A DNA stretch of 64,000 bases from Chitinophagaceae bacterium (GTDB lineage: Bacteria; Bacteroidota; Bacteroidia; Chitinophagales; Chitinophagaceae), in contig CANFKC010000007.1 of NCBI GenBank assembly GCA_947447265.1, positions 87,646 to 151,645 on the forward strand, written 5' to 3'. Below, one piece after another: positions 51,012 to 60,387 of the stretch. Under the pieces are notes generated by a model. It searched no databases and had not been told where the DNA came from. It saw nothing but the letters and a program-made list of their open reading frames with translations. Position 1 is the stretch's first letter. Each line of letters starts with the position of its first letter. Position numbers and translations under genes: made by a program.

Positions 51012-51899
51012 CTAGCTCAATGCGTCAGTAACTGCGTCTTTTGCAATTTTATTTACGAGGCCCTGTAAAACCTTGCCTGGCCCTGATTCTGTGAAATGGG
51101 TGGCGCCATCTTCAACCATTTTCTGCACGGTTTGCGTCCAGCGCACGGGAGATGTTAATTGGTTAATGAGGTTTTGTTTTATAGTTGCCGCATCAGTGTA
51201 AGGCATTGCATCAACATTCTGATATACCGGGCAAATTGGGGTATTAAAAGTAGTAGCGGCTATAGCTGCTTCCAGTTCTGTCCTAGCAGGCTCCATTAAT
51301 GGGGAGTGGAACGCACCGCCAACAGGAAGTGGCAATGCACGTTTAGCGCCTGCGGCTTTCAGCCTTTCGCAGGCTATGCGGATACCTTCATTGCTTCCGC
51401 TGATTACCAACTGGCCGGGGCAGTTAAAATTAGCGGCAACAACTACTTCGCCTTCAGCGGTAATTTCCTTACAAATTTCTTCTGTCTTCGCATCATCCAG
51501 ACCCAATATTGCCGCCATGGTAGATGGGTTTATTTCGCATGCTTTCTGCATTGCATCGGCACGCTTGGCTACCAGCCTTAGTCCGTCTTCAAACGATAGC
51601 ACTTTATTTGCAACCAGCGCTGAAAATTCGCCGAGAGAATGGCCTGCAACCATATCTGGTTTAAGATCGGGAGTAATTTCAAATTGTATAACGGAATGGA
51701 GGAAAATGGCTGGCTGGGTTACTTTAGTCTGAACGAGCTCTTCAGCAGTACCTGAGAACATAATATCGGTGATTCTGAAACCTAATATTTCATTAGCCTG
51801 TTCAAAATATTCTTTGGCAATTGAGCTTTGTTCATATAGGTTTTTACCCATCCCCACAAACTGGGAGCCTTGTCCCGGAAATATGTATGCGTGCTTCAT
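51012..51899 (-). CDS. fabD: malonyl-CoA:ACP transacylase
   Basis: 295 aa from ATG 51899 (MKHAYIFPGQGSQFVGMGKN); the longer frame adds 13 unconserved residues. Loads malonyl groups on ACP for fatty-acid synthesis. The active-site Ser is in GHSLGE (Ser88), the partner His is in the ALPLPVGGAFHSPLM region, and QPAIF and GQLVISG segments are normal. Monocistronic here, away from other fab genes. Confidence 0.95.
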   Translation of the reverse strand: MKHAYIFPGQGSQFVGMGKNLYEQSSIAKEYFEQANEILGFRITDIMFSGTAEELVQTKVTQPAIFLHSVIQFEITPDLKPDMVAGHSLGEFSALVANKVLSFEDGLRLVAKRADAMQKACEINPSTMAAILGLDDAKTEEICKEITAEGEVVVAANFNCPGQLVISGSNEGIRIACERLKAAGAKRALPLPVGGAFHSPLMEPARTELEAAIAATTFNTPICPVYQNVDAMPYTDAATIKQNLINQLTSPVRWTQTVQKMVEDGATHFTESGPGKVLQGLVNKIAKDAVTDALS

Positions 51900-52149
51900 T
51901 ACAATAATTTTGCCGCTAAGGTAAATAAATACTTGCAAGTGGCGATGGTGTTATCCCCTTTGAGCAAGTAGTTGGTAAAATGAAAATTGTGGGTTTTTTT
52001 GCGTTTGTTTGATAATTCCAAGTGCTATTTAAACTGGACCTTAGCCATCCGACCCTAGCAGGTGACCTATAACGTAAGTCCATTTTATTGTTCTATACAG
52101 ATACCTTCAGCAAAATACAGTATTCGACATTCTTTGGCGGCAGGGTATC

Positions 52150-52722
52150 CTATTTTGCGTAGTAATTGTTAGCCAGTATGTATTCTTCTACCGTGGCTGG
52201 AACGATGTACTTGATCGACTTTTTGTCTTTTATCTGCCTGCGGATGTAGGTTGAGGAAATCTGCAGCAGGGGAGCCTCCAGCTTAATTATTTTCGCGCCA
52301 TAGGTATCTTCAATTTCAAAGCCCGGCCTGTTATATACTATGAAGGAATAATCGGCAACCAGCTGCTCGAAATTCTTCCAGCGGTGTATGTTCTGGAAAC
52401 TATCTGCACCCATTATTATAGAAAAACGCTCCAGCGGAAATTTTTCGGTAAGGTAGGCGAGCGTATCAATAGTGTAAGAAGGCTTGGGCAGGTTAAATTC
52501 TACATTACTGGCGCGGAATTTCGGATTGTCTTCAATGGCAAGATTAACCAGGTGCAGTCGGTCGTATTCGTTCAATAAAGAATGCGAGTCTTTCAGCGGA
52601 TTATGTGGCGATACAATAAACCATATCTTATCAACATCGGTGTGCTGAATAACGTGATTGGCAACAATTAAATGGCCGGTATGGATGGGGTTGAAACTGC
52701 CGAAATACAATCCGATGTGCAT
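52150..52722 (-). CDS. nadD: nicotinate-nucleotide adenylyltransferase
   Basis: 190 aa. Adenylates nicotinate mononucleotide in NAD synthesis. N-terminal nucleotidyltransferase motif GLYFGSFNPIHTGHL, central IIMGADSFQNIHRWKNFEQL, and ISSTYIRRQI near the C-terminus. The start codon follows the -7 box by four bases, so the transcript should be leaderless. Monocistronic. Confidence 0.95.
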   Translation of the reverse strand: MHIGLYFGSFNPIHTGHLIVANHVIQHTDVDKIWFIVSPHNPLKDSHSLLNEYDRLHLVNLAIEDNPKFRASNVEFNLPKPSYTIDTLAYLTEKFPLERFSIIMGADSFQNIHRWKNFEQLVADYSFIVYNRPGFEIEDTYGAKIIKLEAPLLQISSTYIRRQIKDKKSIKYIVPATVEEYILANNYYAK

Positions 52723-52726
52723 GTAG

Positions 52727-52756
52727 CAAAGATAAACAAAGTGGGTAGATTACAAA
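52727..52756 (-). promoter_or_regulatory. nadD promoter, leaderless geometry
   Basis: On the minus strand: TTTG (52756-52753), 18-base spacer, TATCTTTG (52734-52727), CTAC, ATG. Both elements are perfect matches to the Bacteroidota consensus. Transcription should start at the ATG. Confidence 0.75.
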
Positions 52757-52976
52757 TTCGTTTTAGCCGGATGCAACTCCTATAAATAAGGCATTTTGCA
52801 TTTTTTTGACGCTTATATGTAGAGCTAAATCCTTGAATTATATAAACCTTAGGCACAATTGTATAAAAGAAGCCCCGCGTGTGGCAATATCTTTACATGC
52901 TGACGAACTTTATAATGTATTGCCCTTGCGCATGCTATCAATGAGTTTTAAGAATCGGCCCGCCCAAAACTAAAAA

Positions 52977-54581
52977 ATGAAGAAATTTTTTAAAATAGTG
53001 CTCATAATTTTCTGCTGCCTGGTGCTCATCATTGCATCGGCCATTGTATGGCTCAATACAGCGCCCGGTATGAATTTTGTGAGAGGTAAGGCTGAGGCAT
53101 TTCTAAGAAATAAGCTCCATACAGAAGTTACAATCGGTCACCTGGGTTATGGCCTGCCAAAGTACATACGGCTGGAGAATGTGCTGTTCAGAGACCAGGC
53201 CCGGGATACGCTTTTAAGTGTTGGTAAATTGCAGATAGACCTCGACATGCTGGCATTGCTGCACAAGCATGTAAATGTGCAGGAGATATTGCTGGAGAAC
53301 GCCACCGGGAATATCAGCAGGAAGATGCATGATACCGACTTTAATTTTTCCTACATCATACACGCATTTGCCGGCGCGCCGGATACAACAACAAAAAAAG
53401 CAAGCAAATCATCTTCTCCATTTACTATAGCTGTGGAGCAGGTTAAGCTTAATCAAATTCGTTTCACATTTGCTGATGCAGCAGGTGGTAACCACCTGGC
53501 TGTTGGTTTAGAACACCTTGATCTGCGGATGAAAACGCTTGACCTTGACAGTATGCTTTTTCACGTAAAAAGCATTACGCTTACCGGGGTGCAAACAACT
53601 TACCAGAAAGATTCTTCTTACCTGCCAGTGTCGCACGATACCTCATCATCAAAACCAAGCCTCCGGTTAATTGCGGATAAAGTAAGCCTGCAAACTATTG
53701 CGGTGCACTATAATGATAACCTGAATAAACTGTTGTTCAATCTCGGTCTCGGCACTTTGGAAACCGGTGTTAAAATGTTTGATCTGGGTTCGGGTACCGT
53801 AGCGGTAACCCAGTTTAACCTGGATAATACCAATGTTGACCTGACTATTGGCAAATTCACCAAACCACCGGCAATAATAGACAGCATCGTAAAAATAGAC
53901 AGTACCATGGGCTGGACCGTTACAACTACGGGCATGCATCTCGGTAATTTAAATTTCAGCATGGATAATGAAAACAGTGCGCCTACCAAAGCGGGGCTGG
54001 ACTATGCTCACCTGCATGCAAAAGACTTGAATCTGGATGCAAAGAACGTACGCTATACAGGCGATACCATAATGGGCAATATTATGCACCTTGCGGTTAA
54101 AGAGCATAATGGACTAGTGGTCGAAGAATTGAAAACAGATTTCTTCTATGATATGAAGGGTGTGGTTTTGAAGAGCCTGCTGTTGCAGACCCCACGTACA
54201 ACATTGCATGATTATGCTGAAGTACGTTATGCATCATTAAACGACCTTAAGCTGCACCCCGGAGCAATGCAGATAAAATTGAATTTTAAAAACAGTACGC
54301 TTGCAATACCTGATCTCCTGCAGTTTGCACCTTTTCTTATTGAGCAGGATTTTATAAGGGCCTATAAAAACGATAATTTAAAGATAGACGCTGCTATCAG
54401 TGGCCGACTAGATGGGCTGAATATTGCTAAATTAAATTTAGCGGGCTTTGATAATACACTGGTAATGCTGAGTGGGAAATTCAATGGCTTGCCTGACCCA
54501 AAGAAAATTAATTATGACCTGAATATCGGTACTTTGCAATCGTCGGCTAAGATGCTGGCATTGTTCGTACCTTCAAAGTAA
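52977..54581 (+). CDS. tamB: TamB N-terminal part (gene split by in-frame TAA)
   Basis: 534 aa. N-terminal membrane anchor (IVLIIFCCLVLIIASAIVW), then AsmA/TamB-type beta-rich repeats starting GMNFVRGKAEAFLRNKLHTE. TamB spans the periplasm and with TamA/TamL helps lipid transport or outer-membrane protein insertion. The frame stops at TAA (54579-54581) and then continues open in the same frame to 58004. Together the parts give about 1675 codons, a normal Bacteroidota TamB length. No paralogue is visible. The fragment alone would lack the conserved C-terminal TamB domain. Confidence 0.85.
   Translation: MKKFFKIVLIIFCCLVLIIASAIVWLNTAPGMNFVRGKAEAFLRNKLHTEVTIGHLGYGLPKYIRLENVLFRDQARDTLLSVGKLQIDLDMLALLHKHVNVQEILLENATGNISRKMHDTDFNFSYIIHAFAGAPDTTTKKASKSSSPFTIAVEQVKLNQIRFTFADAAGGNHLAVGLEHLDLRMKTLDLDSMLFHVKSITLTGVQTTYQKDSSYLPVSHDTSSSKPSLRLIADKVSLQTIAVHYNDNLNKLLFNLGLGTLETGVKMFDLGSGTVAVTQFNLDNTNVDLTIGKFTKPPAIIDSIVKIDSTMGWTVTTTGMHLGNLNFSMDNENSAPTKAGLDYAHLHAKDLNLDAKNVRYTGDTIMGNIMHLAVKEHNGLVVEELKTDFFYDMKGVVLKSLLLQTPRTTLHDYAEVRYASLNDLKLHPGAMQIKLNFKNSTLAIPDLLQFAPFLIEQDFIRAYKNDNLKIDAAISGRLDGLNIAKLNLAGFDNTLVMLSGKFNGLPDPKKINYDLNIGTLQSSAKMLALFVPSK
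54579..54581 (+). other. in-frame TAA interrupting tamB
   Basis: Reading in frame: LALFVPSK, TAA, LASVRVPDRF. The frame before and after is identical, so a single base change in the codon would restore the gene. No insertion, repeat or homopolymer lies at the site. Confidence 0.85.
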
Positions 54582-54596
54582 TTAGCATCAGTAAGG

Positions 54597-57500
54597 GTGC
54601 CGGATCGTTTTACTGTTAAGGGCAAAATAGCGGGCACTATTCTTGACTACAGGCCGGATGTAACAATTGTTACTACTGATGGCGATGCAGCTATAAAAGG
54701 TTTCTTATTGCTTTCGCCGGGAAGTGGAAGGGAGAAATACGACCTGGCTATAGTTGCGCGCGACCTGAATGTAGGCAGGATACTGAAGCAAGATTCTTTG
54801 ATTGGGAAATTTACAGCGAACATTACCGCGAAGGGCACAAGTTTTGACCCTAAGAAGATGGCTAGTGAGTTTAAGGGAAATATACAATCTGCAGCATTTT
54901 ATAACTACCCTTATAGCGGTGTGAGGTTTGATGGTAAGGTTTACAACCAGCAGGGAGATATTGCTGTAAACAGTAATGACCCTAGCCTGAGTCTGGACAT
55001 GACCGGTCATGCTGACTTTACGGGAAAATATGTCGCTGCGAAAATGGATGCCCGCATAGATAGCGTGGACTTTCAGCAGCTGAATTTATATCATGGTCCA
55101 TTCAGGATACATGGGTTAATACATGCCGATTTTCCGGAGCTGAATCCTGATTATCCGAGGGGGGTGTTTAGTTGGAAGGAAGCTGTTATTTCCATCAACG
55201 GTCAACGATATACACCTGATAGTCTTATCATCACTTCCAACCCTTCTGCCGATACCGGGCAGAATATTTATGCCTACCTCGATGTAATGCAGGCGCGGTT
55301 AATGGGTAAAATGCCGTTATCAAAAATACCACTCCTTATACAAGATCACATCAGCAGGCACTATGGTGTTTTGCTTACTGACAGTGCAAAAAATATTATC
55401 GCTGCAAAGACTGACACCACTCAGCTTGACGCTAATTACAACCTTAGTTTGCTGGCTACAATAACCGACAAGCCTATGTTGCATGGTTTTTTACCCAAGT
55501 TGCGGTCTTTTGATTCTATACATATTGATGCCAATATTACAGAACGTGACCTTGCGCTGAATGTGCTTGTTCCGGAAGTTGTTTATGATAGCAGCACTAT
55601 AAAGGGCGCAGTCATTCAAGTGAGAGGCACGGACAGCGCGCTTACCTATGCGGTAACGGCAAACAGGTTAAGCTATAATAATTTCGACCTGTGGTATGCT
55701 GATATACATGGTAATGTTGATCATGACCTGATCACAACGAATATTAGCCTTTCTGATGCGGATAAAAAGGAACGTTTTTCTTTAGCCGCTAATATGCGGC
55801 AGCTGGGCAATGCAAGAATAATTCAGTTATCTCCCGGTTTAAAGCTTGACTATAATACATGGGCAGTTGCACAACCTAACAGTATAACATTTAGCGACAG
55901 CGGATATTTCGTCAACAACTTTGAGATCAGTAACCAGGGGCAATCTATAAAAATAAACAGCACGGAACAAAGGCCGGGCGCTACTGTAAAAGCAGAATTC
56001 AATAACTTTGCGATTGGCAACGTTACGCATGCAATAGGTAAGTCTGACACATCGCTTGCGGATGGCATAGTAAATGGTAACGCTACTTACGCTAATGCAG
56101 GCGGTGTTAATAAAATGACTGCGGACCTTACAGTAAAAGATCTGGAAGTTATGGGCGATACCCTCGGTAACCTGCAAGTGAATGCCGCAAGTGTTACGGC
56201 CGATGCAATGGATGCAAAGGTTACGCTAAAGGGACATGGTAATGATGTGGAAGTGAAGGGAACCTATTTTCTAAAGCCGGTTAACTACAACCAGTTCGAT
56301 CTTGACCTCAAACTTACATCGTTAAATCCGCATAGTTTCGAAAGCATGTCAGGGTACCAGTTTAAAAATACAACGGGTACACTAAAAGGCGACCTGAAAC
56401 TGGAAGGAAGCATAGAAGCACCTAAGATTACAGGGGCCTTGACTACAGATAAATTAACAACGACAATAAGCCAGGTGAACAGTGTATTTACCTTCCCTCA
56501 CGAAACGATAAGCTTCGCTGACTATGGTGTAGTGTTTAATAATTTTTCAATTCAGGACAGTGCAGGAAGTAAAGCCGTTATAAATGGTAAAGTAAACATA
56601 CAAGACCTGGTAAACCCGGAATTTGATTTTACGGTTACCGCAAAAAAGTGGCGTGCAGCCCATTCTGGTCCGCAACACAATAAGATATTTTATGGTGATC
56701 TGTACCTTAACACAGACCTGCATGTAAAGGGTACTACCTATATGCCGGTTGTTGATGGTAACATAAGCATACTGAATGGCACTGATATGACTGTAGTGAC
56801 GCCGGAATCATACCCGGAACTACAGAGCAGGAAGGGTATAGTAGTATTCAGAAATATGCACGATACATCAGCCAAAACACTGCTTGCACCGCGGAAAGCC
56901 GATAGCACCAGGCGCCGTATTGTACACGGCAGTGGTTCCAATGTAAATGTGAATATTACTATTGATAAACAGGCGCAGCTGAGCATAGTGCTTGACCAGT
57001 CAAGCGGTGATTTTATTAAGGTAAGAGGGGTAGCTGCCCTGAATACGTATTTTCTGCCTGATGGCACAATTGGGTTAACGGGTAACTACGAATTACACGA
57101 AGGCGCTTACCAGCTTAATTATAATTTCATTAAACGCAAGTTCCTGATAAAGGATGGTAGCACGATCACTTTTTCCGGTGACCCGATTAAGAATACTAAC
57201 CTTGATGTGACGGCAGTATACGCGACAAACATACCACCATATGACCTTGTGCAAAAAGAAATACAGGATCCTGTTCAGCTTAATTATTTTAAGCAGCGCC
57301 TGCCGTTTAATGTTGAGCTGAATATGAGAGGTCCGATATTGCAACCTGCACTTACGTTTGATGTGATACTCCCGGAAAATAAAGTTTATCCACTATCGGC
57401 AGACCAGATAGAGTTGGTGCGCGGCAAACTGAACCAATTACATGGTGATACGTCCCAGCTAAACAAACAGGTTTTTGCGGTATTGATACTTAACCGTTTT

Positions 57501-58004
57501 GTCGCTGATGACCCATTCAGCAATGGCGCCTCAACCAGTATAGGCACAACTGCATTGCAGAGTGTGAGCAGGTTTATTGGAGAGCAGCTGAACCAGGCGG
57601 CAGGTAGGTATATAAAGGGAGTGGATCTTTCAGTAGATCTTGCGACGACGGAAGACTATACTACCGGAGACCTTAGGCAAAGAACTGACCTTAACCTTGC
57701 CGCATCAAAGCGCTTACTGAATGACAGGCTGAAGTTAACGGTAGGGAATGATTTTGAATTGGAGGGCCCGCAAAGTGATAACACTAACCAGAGCAACTAT
57801 ATACCGAGCGATCTTTCGGCCGACTACCTGCTGAGTTCAGATGGAAAGTACACGTTGCAGGCATACAGGAAAAATTATAACGAAGGTGTACTACAGGGGT
57901 ATGTAACGGAGACAGGGCTTAATTTTATTGTGAGCCTCGATTATAACAAATTCACGAATGTAATGAAGAAGAAAGACAATAAAAATACTGATACAAAAAA
58001 TTAA
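54597..58004 (+). CDS. tamB: TamB C-terminal part
   Basis: 1135 codons from a GTG at 54597, in the same frame as the upstream part. Long beta-helical TamB/AsmA repeats, then the conserved C-terminal DUF490/TamB domain: VNVNITIDKQAQLSIVLDQS, GTIGLTGNYELHEGAYQLNY and LIPFNVEL-like LPFNVELNMRGPI. Ends in a Lys-rich tail and is followed by tamL after 22 bases. Without read-through or re-initiation it would lack the inner-membrane anchor. Confidence 0.85.
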   Translation: MPDRFTVKGKIAGTILDYRPDVTIVTTDGDAAIKGFLLLSPGSGREKYDLAIVARDLNVGRILKQDSLIGKFTANITAKGTSFDPKKMASEFKGNIQSAAFYNYPYSGVRFDGKVYNQQGDIAVNSNDPSLSLDMTGHADFTGKYVAAKMDARIDSVDFQQLNLYHGPFRIHGLIHADFPELNPDYPRGVFSWKEAVISINGQRYTPDSLIITSNPSADTGQNIYAYLDVMQARLMGKMPLSKIPLLIQDHISRHYGVLLTDSAKNIIAAKTDTTQLDANYNLSLLATITDKPMLHGFLPKLRSFDSIHIDANITERDLALNVLVPEVVYDSSTIKGAVIQVRGTDSALTYAVTANRLSYNNFDLWYADIHGNVDHDLITTNISLSDADKKERFSLAANMRQLGNARIIQLSPGLKLDYNTWAVAQPNSITFSDSGYFVNNFEISNQGQSIKINSTEQRPGATVKAEFNNFAIGNVTHAIGKSDTSLADGIVNGNATYANAGGVNKMTADLTVKDLEVMGDTLGNLQVNAASVTADAMDAKVTLKGHGNDVEVKGTYFLKPVNYNQFDLDLKLTSLNPHSFESMSGYQFKNTTGTLKGDLKLEGSIEAPKITGALTTDKLTTTISQVNSVFTFPHETISFADYGVVFNNFSIQDSAGSKAVINGKVNIQDLVNPEFDFTVTAKKWRAAHSGPQHNKIFYGDLYLNTDLHVKGTTYMPVVDGNISILNGTDMTVVTPESYPELQSRKGIVVFRNMHDTSAKTLLAPRKADSTRRRIVHGSGSNVNVNITIDKQAQLSIVLDQSSGDFIKVRGVAALNTYFLPDGTIGLTGNYELHEGAYQLNYNFIKRKFLIKDGSTITFSGDPIKNTNLDVTAVYATNIPPYDLVQKEIQDPVQLNYFKQRLPFNVELNMRGPILQPALTFDVILPENKVYPLSADQIELVRGKLNQLHGDTSQLNKQVFAVLILNRFVADDPFSNGASTSIGTTALQSVSRFIGEQLNQAAGRYIKGVDLSVDLATTEDYTTGDLRQRTDLNLAASKRLLNDRLKLTVGNDFELEGPQSDNTNQSNYIPSDLSADYLLSSDGKYTLQAYRKNYNEGVLQGYVTETGLNFIVSLDYNKFTNVMKKKDNKNTDTKN

Positions 58005-58026
58005 AAAATTCCCGATCTCCTCGTAT

Positions 58027-60306
58027 ATGAAAGTTTTTTTTCTCCTGGTTATAACATGCGTGTTTATTTCGTGCAGCAATACTAAACACCTTGCAAAAGG
58101 TGAGACATTGTTCACGGGTACCAGGGTGCATATTATTGATCATGAGGCCAGTAAAAAGGAGCGCAAGATATTGATACATGATCTGAATGCGCTGGTAAGG
58201 CCAAAGCCGAATACATCCTTTTTCGGAATGCGGATAAAGTTAAGGCTGTATACTGCGGCGGGTGATTCAATAAAGAAAAAAGGCCTGCGGCAGTGGATAA
58301 GAAATAAAGTTGGAGAAGCACCTGTACTTGCCAGTTCCGTGAAGCTGAATACGAACCAGGAGCTAATGGATAACTACCTTCAGAATAAAGGTTTCTTTTT
58401 TGGTAAAGGCAGTGGCTCATTTAAAACTGATAGTTCTAAAAGGCGAACAGTTGCTGTGTTCGAGATAAAAACAGGCCCGCAGTATTTCATCAACAAGACG
58501 TTTTTTGTAAAAGACTCTTCCCGCATCAATGGAGACATAGACAGCGCCTTCGATAAAAATACATTACTGACCGCTGGCGCGCCTTACAACCTTGAATTGA
58601 TAAAGGCCGAGCGCCTGCGCATTGACCGCGACCTTAAAGAGAAAGGCTACTTTTTCTTTAAGCCTGATTATCTGCTGATAATTGTCGACAGCACAATTGG
58701 TGATAAAAAGTTGAACCTGTATGTAAAGCTAAAACACAGGGAAATACCACCCGACGCATTTAGCCGATACCGGATAAATGATGTTTTTATTTACGCCAAT
58801 TTTAAACTTAACGGTAGGGATGCCGATACCAGCAAAGATCAGGCAATACTATTCGATAGCTACCATATCATTGACCCCAAAAAGAAATACAAGCCTGCTA
58901 TTTTCAGTGATGCGTTGCTGTTTGAAAAAGGCGAGATTTATAACCGGACGGACCAGAATTCATCGGTTAGCAGACTTATAAACCTGGGCACTTTTAAGTT
59001 TGTTAAGAACAGACTGGAACCGGTTAGCGATTCACTGCTGGATGTATTTTACTACCTGACGAGTTATCCTAAAAAGTCATTGCGTTTTCAGATAGGTGCT
59101 TTGACGCAGAACGATAACAAAGCGGGGTCACAGGCTAGCGTGAGTTGGAAGAGCCGTAACACTTTCAAAGGTGCGGAAGAGCTGAATGTAAAATTGCATG
59201 GCGGCTTTGAAATGCAGTACAGCGGCATAACCAGGCAATCGAATATATACAATGTAGGCACGGAGACCGATCTATCCATTCCACGTTTTGTGGTGCCCTT
59301 CATTAAAATACAGACATCGGATAATACGTTGCCGCATACCTTGTTTAAGTTGAAATATAATTACGAATCGCAGTCAATTCTTTTACGCATTAACTCTTAC
59401 ACAGCGGCATATGGCTACAACTGGAAAGAGGGCGTGCACAAAACACACCAGTTGTATCCTTTCAATTTTACCTACGTAAAAACCGATACGTTGGGCGATA
59501 TCAGCAAGCTGAATGCCTATTACAGTGCACTTGTTTTTAATGTTATTATATTGGGCCCTACTTACGAGTTTACTTATAATTCCCAGGCTGGTCCTTCGAG
59601 GAAACACTCATTTTATTTTGATGGATTGATAGACCTTTCCGGTAATATTTTAGGAATCGTGCAGAAAGCAGATTATGAGAAAAATCCCGATTTATTGTTC
59701 GGGTCACCATATGCTCAATATCTGAAAGTGCAACCCGATTTTCGTTATTATTTCAAGGTGTCTAATTCTTTAAACCTTGCTTCGCGATTGCTGGCAGGCG
59801 TTGGTATACCTAACGGCAATTCAAAACAACTACCAAACATTAAGCAGTTTTGGGCAGGTGGTAATAGTGATCTGCGTGGTTTCCCTTCCCGCCTTGTCGG
59901 GCCGGGCACATTTACGGCCTATGGTGAATCGAAGCAGGGGAATTACTTCCAGACATTGGGTGATATAAAGCTGGAGGGAAATGTTGAGTTACGTCATCAT
60001 ATTTACAGTTTCTTAAACGCGGCTGTTTTCTGTGATGCAGGTAATATCTGGACCTACAACAGCAGCACCAGTTTTCCGGGCGGAAAATTCTCTACAGGTT
60101 TCTATAAGGAAATAGCAGTTGATGCCGGTGTTGGTTTACGATTTGATTTTAAGATACTGGTATTGCGGCTTGATCTCGGGATCCCTATCCGTAAGCCATG
60201 GCTGCCGGAAAACGACCGTTGGGTTATTAACCAAATACAGTTTGGCGACCCTACCTGGCGAAAAAACAATATGGTGCTGAATATCGGTATCGGTTACCCG
60301 TTTTAG
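58027..60306 (+). CDS. tamL: TamL, lipidated BamA/TamA-family outer-membrane protein
   Basis: 759 aa. Lipoprotein signal ending FISC (Cys16), then SNTKHLAKGETLFTG, typical of Bacteroidota TamL. POTRA-type domains occupy residues ~25-390 (for example NLELIKAERLRIDRDLKEKG). The C-terminal 16-strand barrel contains the Omp85 motif region LRGFPSRLVGPG and ends NMVLNIGIGYPF. Forms an envelope-spanning complex with TamB, encoded directly upstream (22-base gap). Likely same operon. Confidence 0.9.
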   Translation: MKVFFLLVITCVFISCSNTKHLAKGETLFTGTRVHIIDHEASKKERKILIHDLNALVRPKPNTSFFGMRIKLRLYTAAGDSIKKKGLRQWIRNKVGEAPVLASSVKLNTNQELMDNYLQNKGFFFGKGSGSFKTDSSKRRTVAVFEIKTGPQYFINKTFFVKDSSRINGDIDSAFDKNTLLTAGAPYNLELIKAERLRIDRDLKEKGYFFFKPDYLLIIVDSTIGDKKLNLYVKLKHREIPPDAFSRYRINDVFIYANFKLNGRDADTSKDQAILFDSYHIIDPKKKYKPAIFSDALLFEKGEIYNRTDQNSSVSRLINLGTFKFVKNRLEPVSDSLLDVFYYLTSYPKKSLRFQIGALTQNDNKAGSQASVSWKSRNTFKGAEELNVKLHGGFEMQYSGITRQSNIYNVGTETDLSIPRFVVPFIKIQTSDNTLPHTLFKLKYNYESQSILLRINSYTAAYGYNWKEGVHKTHQLYPFNFTYVKTDTLGDISKLNAYYSALVFNVIILGPTYEFTYNSQAGPSRKHSFYFDGLIDLSGNILGIVQKADYEKNPDLLFGSPYAQYLKVQPDFRYYFKVSNSLNLASRLLAGVGIPNGNSKQLPNIKQFWAGGNSDLRGFPSRLVGPGTFTAYGESKQGNYFQTLGDIKLEGNVELRHHIYSFLNAAVFCDAGNIWTYNSSTSFPGGKFSTGFYKEIAVDAGVGLRFDFKILVLRLDLGIPIRKPWLPENDRWVINQIQFGDPTWRKNNMVLNIGIGYPF

Positions 60307-60375
60307 TTATTTGGGGCTTTTTTTTTATTGCGGTAAAAATAATATGTTCGCCGGTGAAAGTTATGTGCTAACTAT

Positions 60376-60383
60376 TAACTTTG
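60376..60383 (+). promoter_or_regulatory. -7 box of mltG, leaderless geometry
   Basis: TAACTTTG, CTAC, ATG. The four-base gap and its sequence CTAC are identical to those of nadD. No good -33 TTG is seen. Confidence 0.6.
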
Positions 60384-60387
60384 CTAC

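Noticed and set aside
25198..54581. Stop-codon reassignment (TAA read as sense)
   Set aside because: Many intact genes here end at TAA with a new gene or terminator right after. Two in-frame TAA codons are better explained as mutations or errors.
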